A DNA stretch of 64,000 bases from Myxococcaceae bacterium JPH2 (GTDB lineage Bacteria; Myxococcota; Myxococcia; Myxococcales; Myxococcaceae), in contig JAEMGR010000026.1 in NCBI GenBank assembly GCA_016458225.1, positions 62,001 through 126,000 of the forward strand. The letters run 5' to 3'. Positions 57,388 through 64,000 of the stretch are shown here, in pieces. How positions within the stretch are numbered: the first letter of the stretch is position 1; each line of letters opens with the position of its first letter. Made by a program: the position numbers and the translations under genes. The notes beneath the pieces are model-generated. The model ran no database searches and was not told the origin of the DNA. It was given only the letters and a program-made list of their open reading frames with translations.

Positions 57388-58982
57388 TCACTTCTCCATG
57401 AACTCGGCGACCGGGACGACGCGGATGGCGTCCGGACGCACGGGCAACGGCAGGGAGACGAGGGTCTGGTCGAGCTGGAGCAGCTCGGGGGCCTTGGGCG
57501 AGGCGTAGGTGATGGGCGACGGCTGGCCCGAGCGCAGGGCCTGCGCGAGTCCCTGCGCGTCCTCGGTGACGAAGACGTAGTTGAGCCCCTCCGGGTGCAC
57601 GAACTTGCTGACGGCGGCGTGCACGGACGCGGGCGTCATCTTCGCCAGCGCCTCGCGGTACTGCTCCAGGAAGTGCGGCGTGCCGTAGTAGAGCGAGTCG
57701 ATGGCGTAGCCGAGGCGGCGCTGATCCGTCTGCTCCCACAGGCGCGTGTAGCCCTGGAGGAAGCCGCGGCTGATGTCGAAGCGGTCCTGAGGAATGTCCT
57801 GCGTCACGAGCCGCTGCAGGAAGTACATGGCGCCGCGCGTGGCGAACAGCGCGTTGGCGGGCACCACGGGCCGCAGCCACAGCGTCAGGTCCTGCTGCGT
57901 GCGCGCGATGTTGGGCCGGTGGTACGTCGTGCCCGGGTCCTCGCTGAAGTGCTCGGCGTAGGTGTAGTCGCCGTAGTTGAGGCCCCGCTTCTCGCGAAGC
58001 TCGTTGAAGAGCACGCCGATGAACTGGCGGTGCTCGCCGAGATACGACATCGCGAAGGCCACCGAGAAGAAGTCCGGGTCTCCCCGGCGCAGCGGGATGG
58101 CGGAGCCCATCGAGACGGCGGTGGAGAGCGCGGGCTTCTGGAGGATGAGCACGCGGCCCCCCTCGGTGGACACCGGCGGGAGGGCGACGCGAGGCGCGCC
58201 CGTGGCGGGCAGTCCGCCGAGCCGCGTGGTGATGGTGCGCTGGAGCGACTCGTCCACCGCGCCCGCGAGCCCGATGACGAGCCGGTCCTGCGTGAAGACG
58301 CGCTGGGCCTGGGCCTTCACGTCCTCCAGGGTGAGGGACTGGAGGCCCTGCACGGTGCCACCGACGTAGTGCCCATACGGGTGCTGCGCGTACAGGAGCG
58401 AGTCGAGGCCCACCTTGCCGAGCGCCTCATCGTTCTCGCTGCGCAGGCCGTTGCGCACGGCATTGAGCGCGTTGGCGCGCAGTCGCTCGAACTCCGCGGG
58501 GTCGAAGCGCGGCGCGAGCAGCACGTCGGTGAACAGGTCGAGGAAGCGTGGCAGGAAGTCCTTGTGGACGCGGCCCGTGAGGGTGGTGAACTCCTTGTCG
58601 GGGCGCACCTCCAGCTCGGCGGCCATGGGGTAGAGGACTTCGAGGAGCTGCGCGGCGGTGAGCTTCTGCGTGCCGCCCTCGGCGAGCAGCTGCGCCGTGA
58701 GGGCGGTGAGGCCCTCCTTGCCCTTCGGGTCGTCCACGGAGCCGGAGTGGAAGACGAGCCGCAGGCTGACGATGGGCGTGTCCGGGTGCGCCTGCACCAC
58801 CAGCTCCATCGGCTTGGGCTCCTTCAGCGGCACGGCGGGCAGCGTCGGAGGCGTGGCCGGCGCGGCCGCGGCTTGCGGCGCGGTGGGGGCGGGCGCCTCG
58901 GGCGCGGCCTTGGGCGTGGTGGCGCAGCCCGCGAGGGACAGGAGGGTGGTGAGCGAGAGGGATGCGATGGCGGATGTCTTCA

Positions 58983-58983
<1 letters not shown>
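57388..58983 (-). CDS. M16-family peptidase-like lipoprotein, non-catalytic partner
   Basis: The 531-residue protein has a lipoprotein signal (TTLLSLAGCATT). The M16 fold is clear, but the zinc-binding HxxEH is absent (LTALTAQLLAEGG lies at that position). The second half carries the Arg/Tyr motif LREKRGLNYGDYTY that closes the active site of the partner. It should pair with the catalytic M16 protein encoded just upstream. The ATG overlaps that gene stop (ATGA). Confidence 0.9.
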
Positions 58984-60338
<1,355 letters not shown>

Positions 60339-60502
60339 GCGCGGACCTTTCGGCCGGGCATGCGGTGGGCCGCCCGGCAGGCGCGGTGGAACCTACGCTG
60401 CGGGGTGTTTCAGGAGGCGAGGGAATGTTCAGCGAGTGTCAGAAGGCGGTCGTGCGGCGTTGCGTCGTGGGCGGGGGATGGACGAAGGGGACGCGGAAGG
60501 GA

Positions 60503-60530
60503 TTGACCGGACCGGTTCAGCGGTTAAGGT
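60503..60530 (+). promoter_or_regulatory. Promoter of the tmRNA gene
   Basis: TTGACC and TAAGGT are separated by 16 nt, about 55 nt before the mature tmRNA 5' end. The -35 hexamer matches that of the rpsO promoter. Confidence 0.55.
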
Positions 60531-60585
60531 AGTAGGCGTGCGGACGAAGTCGGAGCCGCACGGATGTCAGTAACCAGAGAATGCC

Positions 60586-60945
60586 GGGGGCGACCTGGCT
60601 TCGACGGGGGCATAGAAGTTCGAGACGCGTGCCGAGCTTGTTGGGTGCTCGTAAAACCTCCGACAACAACACAAAAGCCAACGACAACGTTGAGCTCGCG
60701 CTGGCTGCCTAAAACCAGCTCTTAGCGCGCGGTCCCCCAGCTCTCGGCCCGTGGGGTTGGGACGGACCGTCATAATGCGGGCTGGCTGCTGAGGGTGCCT
60801 GGGCCCGAGGTGGCGAGACCTTTCCAGGACCGGCTCTGAGTATCCCGTCCGTGGGAGCCTCAGGGACGTAATAAATCGCGGACTACGCACGTAGGGTCAA
60901 AGGACGGAAGGCTTTCGGACGCGGGTTCGATTCCCGCCGCCTCCA
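60586..60945 (+). ncRNA. ssrA: Transfer-messenger RNA (tmRNA)
   Basis: The 360-nt RNA begins GGGGGCGACCTGGCTTCGAC and ends with the T-arm GGTTCGATTCC and acceptor CGCCTCC-A. The ends pair as GGGGGCG/CGCCTCC (one G-U). CCA is not encoded after the discriminator A and must be added. The tag reading frame starts at GCC 60677 and reads ANDNVELALAA then TAA (60710-60712). It rescues stalled ribosomes with SmpB (21.5 kb). A single-piece form is seen. Confidence 0.98.
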
Positions 60946-60953
60946 CAAAGAGA

Positions 60954-60989
60954 AGCCCAGCAGCCGCGAGGTTGCTGGGCTTTTTCTTT
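60954..60989 (+). terminator. Intrinsic terminator of tmRNA
   Basis: AGCCCAGCAGCC pairs with GGTTGCTGGGCT (12 bp, one G-U) around GCGA, followed by TTTTCTTTG, 8 nt after the mature 3' end. Confidence 0.93.
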
Positions 60990-61150
60990 GCCCCGAGCGG
61001 CCAAGTTATCGACGCGGTAGATGCCGTGAGTCCAATGTGCATGAGTGTCGTCTGGAGAGCCGGTTCCCTGCGGTTCCAGCGCGTCTTTCGCCGAATTGTG
61101 GTGAGGGCGATTTTGAGTCCCACCTGGTGAGTGTGTAACGTGGGACTGCG

Positions 61151-61507
61151 ATGAACCCAGAAGTGCTTGATGCGGTGCGGAGATGGTCTCTCCGTGAAAG
61201 TTGCGAAGACGTGCTTGGGGTCTGGCAGGTGGTATGGCTGTTTCGAGAGAGATTCAATATGTCACTGCCAGAGGATGAGTTGCGTGAAGTCGTTCTGGGA
61301 GTGATTGGCGAGTTGCTGAGAGACGGTTTGATTTATCCTTCATTCCCGAGCGAACAGGGCGCTGGTTTGAATGACCCTGACTCGATCCTCGAGGGACTTG
61401 AGGCCGAGTGGCTCTCGTTGGGAAGAGAACCGTCGATCGGTGACCTGTCGGGCTTCTGGGCTACGGAGAAAGGCGTGCTCGCATGGGCTGCTGAGCGGAG
61501 TCGTTGA
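61151..61507 (+). CDS. Hypothetical protein of lower GC, possible winged-helix or immunity-like
   Basis: The 118-residue protein has no family I can name. It is acidic and helical with a C-terminal GLIYPSFP, LGREPSIGDLSGFWATEKGV pattern reminiscent of winged-helix or immunity proteins of polymorphic toxins; that likeness is weak. GC content is visibly lower than in neighbouring genes, with more A/T-ending codons, which suggests acquisition. It lies 205 nt after the tmRNA 3' end, a common integration point. It overlaps the convergent AraC gene by 47 nt. No toxin gene is next to it. Confidence 0.6.
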   Translation: MNPEVLDAVRRWSLRESCEDVLGVWQVVWLFRERFNMSLPEDELREVVLGVIGELLRDGLIYPSFPSEQGAGLNDPDSILEGLEAEWLSLGREPSIGDLSGFWATEKGVLAWAAERSR

Positions 61508-62417
61508 GCGCTCGGCGGTATTGCGCTGGAGTCATCCCCAGTTTCTGTTTGAACGTTTTGCCAAAGGCTGCCTCGGATTGATAGCCGACACGCTCGCCGA
61601 TCTCGCCGACGTTGTCCCGACTGTGGCGCAAGTGTTCGCAGGCGAGTGTCATCCGCACAAGCGTGAGGAATTCCCACATCGTCATGTTGGCGCGCGCCTT
61701 GAAATGCCGCGCGTAGGTGGCGCGAGACATGGCAGCCAGGTCGGCGAGCGCATCGATGGTCCATGCGCGCTCAGGCGCTGTGAGCATGGCCTGCACGGAG
61801 GGGCCCAGGTACGCATCCGACAGGAGCGTCAGCGTGCCGGGTGCTGCATTCTGGTGCTGGCCATGGACTCGAAGCGCCAGCGTCAACAATGCCTGGCTCA
61901 GCGACGTGACAATCGCTAGTGCGCCGGGAGCTCGTCCGTCTGCCTCCTGGCGCATGAGTTCGATGACCGCTTGCAGCGCTGGAAACGAGGCACTCTCGCG
62001 CAATGACACATGCAGTGGGTCGGGCAGGGTGCGCACGAGCAGCGTGGTCGAGCCTGGCTCGTGTACGAAGCGGCCGCAGAGCAGGTCAACCTCGGCCACA
62101 CCTCGGCCGGTCTGCCGCAGCGGCAGCATGCCGTCGTGCCCATCGCGAGGCTTGTAGGCAGGCGCGTTGGCGGTACGCGCCGGAATCTGGAGGGTGTGCG
62201 CGTGACCGCGCGGGAAGAGGATGAAGTCACCTGCGTGGAGGGGGATTGTGCGGCCGACTGTTTTCATCAAGCAGCTTCCGGCCAGCACGAGATGGAACAG
62301 CACTTGTCCGCCCTGGGCCTGGTCATGCGGAACAGAGATGGGGCCTTGAAACCGGCACCGCAGGTCGAGGCTGGCTTGTGGCCGGGTGAGCTGGATGAAT
62401 TGGCTGAGGGCATCCAT
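61461..62417 (-). CDS. AraC-family regulator with cupin sensor domain
   Basis: The 318-residue protein has an N-terminal cupin domain (LFHLVLAGSCLMKTVGR, HAGDFILFPRGHAHTL) and a C-terminal double HTH (DALADLAAMSRATYARHFKA; VGEIGERVGYQSEAAFGKTF). It is divergent from the AhpD-like gene with a 116-nt gap and probably regulates it. The pattern is common: cupin_6 AraC plus carboxymuconolactone decarboxylase-like reductase. Effector unknown. Confidence 0.93.
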   Translation of the reverse strand: MDALSQFIQLTRPQASLDLRCRFQGPISVPHDQAQGGQVLFHLVLAGSCLMKTVGRTIPLHAGDFILFPRGHAHTLQIPARTANAPAYKPRDGHDGMLPLRQTGRGVAEVDLLCGRFVHEPGSTTLLVRTLPDPLHVSLRESASFPALQAVIELMRQEADGRAPGALAIVTSLSQALLTLALRVHGQHQNAAPGTLTLLSDAYLGPSVQAMLTAPERAWTIDALADLAAMSRATYARHFKARANMTMWEFLTLVRMTLACEHLRHSRDNVGEIGERVGYQSEAAFGKTFKQKLGMTPAQYRRALNDSAQQPMRARLSP

Positions 62418-62533
62418 TGAGACGATCGCGCTAAAAATCGATTGAATCGAGTATTCAGCGGCTCGCTTCGGCGCGCAATGGTTCTCTCCGCATCGCGGGC
62501 ATCTGGCCGGCGCGACATCACTGGGAGCACTCC

Positions 62534-62869
62534 ATGCTGGATTGGGTCGAGTATCGGAAGGAACTGTTGGGGCGCATTGGCGAGTTGGGGCGAATCTCGC
62601 CGGATACGGTCAAGGGTTATCAGGTCCTGTCGGGTGCGAAGACCGGGAGCCTGGATGCCAAGACGCGCGAGTTGATCGCGCTGGCCGTGGCAGTGACGGC
62701 CCGATGCGACGGCTGCATCACCGTGCACACCGCCGAAGCGCTCAAGCACGGCGCCACCCACGAGGAGATGGCGGACGCGCTCAGCGTGGCGGTTTCAGTG
62801 AATGCCGGGGCGGCGCTGGTGTACTCGGCTCGGGTGATGGATGCGGTGCAGGCGCACGAGAAGACCTGA
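62534..62869 (+). CDS. AhpD/carboxymuconolactone decarboxylase-family protein
   Basis: The 111-residue protein has the AhpD-type motif TARCDGCITVHTAEALKHGA, with both cysteines and the His, so it is likely a peroxidase-type thiol protein rather than a true decarboxylase. GGGAG precedes the ATG with 6-nt spacing. It is paired with the divergent AraC regulator. Substrate unknown. Confidence 0.92.
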   Translation: MLDWVEYRKELLGRIGELGRISPDTVKGYQVLSGAKTGSLDAKTRELIALAVAVTARCDGCITVHTAEALKHGATHEEMADALSVAVSVNAGAALVYSARVMDAVQAHEKT

Positions 62870-63022
62870 GCGCGTTGGCGGAGCGCTGATTGCCGGAGAG
62901 TGCCTGCGCCTCATTCTGCCTGCTCGATGGGCGCTGCCTGAGGGCACGGGCGATGGCTTGGACGGTCAGTAGGCCTCGTCGCGCGCGCTTGCGGCGCGGC
63001 GAAGCTGCGTTACGTCGAAGGC

Positions 63023-63217
63023 ATGATCGAGCCACGCATCGCGACGCGCGACTACACGATTCCAGAAGGGTGCCCCAGTTGTTCGGCGGACCTGTCCGTG
63101 CGTGTCACGGGCGCTGGGCCGAGCGGCGTCTGCAAGCACTGCGGGTGGCTGGGTCGACCCATCATCACCGTGACGCACCAGGGGCTGCGCGTCAGCTATG
63201 AGGGCGCTCGTGCTTGA
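63023..63217 (+). CDS. Small zinc-ribbon protein
   Basis: The 64-residue protein has one zinc ribbon, CPSCSADLSVRV then CKHCG (C-x2-C-x17-C-x2-C). GAAGG is just upstream of the ATG. It is likely a cytoplasmic metal-binding protein of unknown role. About 150 nt without features separate it from the AhpD-like gene. Confidence 0.6.
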   Translation: MIEPRIATRDYTIPEGCPSCSADLSVRVTGAGPSGVCKHCGWLGRPIITVTHQGLRVSYEGARA

Positions 63218-63280
63218 GGTGAGGAATGGGACGGCTCGGACGGCGTCGAAACGTCGTCCGAGCGTGCCAGGGACAGCGAA

Positions 63281-63538
63281 TCAGATGCAGGGGGTCTGTC
63301 CTCGGACGATGGGTGAGCAGTAGTACAGGTAGCCGCCTGGACAGGCTGACGATTTCGTGGAGCTCGTGGCACACGTCCCGGCCGGGCAGCCATCCATGTC
63401 ACAGGCCGTGGGACCCGAAGGCAGCGGGAAGGATTGAGTGGCGTTCCCGGACTCGGGCGCCTGCGCCTCCTCGGGCGCCTGGGGACCACACGCCGCCAAA
63501 CCCAATGACAGGCACAACGTCAGCAGCACCTTCTGCAT
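63281..63538 (-). CDS. Small cysteine-rich lipoprotein
   Basis: The 85-residue protein has a clear lipoprotein signal (MQKVLLTLCLSLGLAACGP; lipobox LAAC). The mature part is short, with five further cysteines (ACDMDGCPAGTC, SACPGGYLYYCSP) and ends TPCI, so disulfides are likely. A strong AGGAGGT lies before the ATG. The role is unknown. Confidence 0.72.
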   Translation of the reverse strand: MQKVLLTLCLSLGLAACGPQAPEEAQAPESGNATQSFPLPSGPTACDMDGCPAGTCATSSTKSSACPGGYLYYCSPIVRGQTPCI

Positions 63539-63736
63539 CGTGGTGACCTCCTGTGGGGAGGTGCCAGTGTACACGATGCCGACGCCTGAGAGGGATAGGG
63601 CTCCGTTGAAAGAAGACGTGGCCCAGGAGAGGCATTCCCCTTGGGGCGGAAAATGCAGTCGCTGTGGCTTGCAATGCGCCCGGTCCGGCGTGACTGTTGG
63701 ATTCCAGACAGATGCGGGCCGCCGAACCGCCGCTCG

Positions 63737-64000
63737 CTACATGTGGAGGTGCACGGTCTCGGGGAACCGGGAGACCTCAATGCAAGCCAGCGGCTTGTTC
63801 TTGTTCACGGGCGCGATGGTTCCCGGCCAGGGGTTCCACGTCAGCAGCGAGCCCACGGTGCTCAGCGGGGCATTCCACGCCGCGGTGCCAAAGCTGGGAT
63901 TGTGCCCGGGCTTCGTGTAATTGAATTGCGCGCAGGTCTGGAAGTAGAAGCTCCACTGGTCGTGGCCCGTGCGAAAGCCATAGACCGTGGTGAATCCCAG
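63737..64000 (-). CDS. Hypothetical protein, 3' part only
   Basis: An open frame of 87 codons enters from the right edge and ends at TAG (63737-63739); the start is outside the window. It reads GFTTVYGFRTGHDQWSFYFQ, TAAWNAPLSTVGSLL, TWNPWPGTIAPVNKNKPLAC and ends RFPETVHLHM. It is Trp/Phe/Tyr-rich, like secreted or surface proteins, but I do not recognise a family. The preceding lipoprotein gene has the same direction with about 200 nt between. Confidence 0.6.
   Translation of the reverse strand: MGFTTVYGFRTGHDQWSFYFQTCAQFNYTKPGHNPSFGTAAWNAPLSTVGSLLTWNPWPGTIAPVNKNKPLACIEVSRFPETVHLHM

Noticed and set aside
60567-60890. A minus-strand open frame over the tmRNA
   Set aside because: The tmRNA structure and tag frame explain this region fully.
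60931-60960. tmRNA 3' end as an occupied attachment site
   Set aside because: No repeated copy of the T-arm/acceptor sequence and no integrase gene were seen in the remaining 3 kb.

Overview
The window is chromosomal DNA of a myxobacterium (Myxococcota; Myxococcus, Corallococcus or Archangium relatives). The evidence is very high GC with strong G/C third-codon bias, dense genes with many ATGA/GTGA stop-start overlaps, large multidomain proteins built from PATAN (DUF4388), TPR, J, FecR, PEGA, zinc-ribbon and Ser/Thr-kinase parts, and a typical delta-type rimP-nusA-ylxR-infB-rbfA-truB-rpsO-pnp block. I see no prophage, insertion sequence, CRISPR array, rRNA or tRNA. One tmRNA gene is present. 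The genus is inferred.

Layout. 1-5.3 kb: the end of a trans-sulfuration enzyme, a MaoC-type hydratase, a convergent cystathionine beta-synthase, and an AmgK/MurU-like sugar kinase-nucleotidyltransferase pair. 5.3-8.1 kb (minus strand): DUF192, PP2C phosphatase, CBM9-like secreted protein. 8.1-16.6 kb: trmL, a 1751-residue protein with a hexapeptide-repeat helix of about 930 residues between a PATAN-like domain and J plus TPR domains, and a receiver-PATAN-TM-TPR protein. 16.6-23 kb: tsaD-rsmA, deoxynucleoside kinase, panBC behind a structured leader, smpB, and an sspB-like ClpX adaptor gene. 22.6-27.8 kb (minus): PEGA protein, DUF971, HD-GYP, LysM-like and FecR proteins, nitrilase. 27.9-39.1 kb: the translation/RNA block, with an apparent intrinsic terminator just before rimP, paired hairpins after infB, a consensus-like promoter before rpsO, and strong terminators after rpsO and pnp.

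39.2-46.6 kb: membrane protein, M23 peptidase, dut, then a kinase-FGE fusion, a solute-binding protein and purB linked by 4-nt overlaps. 46.6-52.8 kb: purC (tail-to-tail with purB), lipoprotein, TrmJ-like methyltransferase, a small protein with two identical C-x4-C-x9-C-x2-H modules, HtrA-like protease, and a CFI-box protein coupled to a TlpA thioredoxin. 52.8-60.3 kb: OmpA/TSP3 protein, divergent LysR/aldo-keto reductase, and a paired M16 peptidase operon. 60.5-64 kb: tmRNA with promoter and terminator, followed by a more accessory stretch: a low-GC small gene, AraC/AhpD divergent pair, small zinc and lipoprotein genes, and a truncated gene running off the right edge.

How the genes connect. 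smpB, the tmRNA and the sspB-like adaptor form a complete ribosome-rescue and tagged-protein-delivery set within one window. The most unusual single object is the giant hexapeptide-repeat protein. The most testable regulatory signals are the hairpins before rimP, after infB and before panB.
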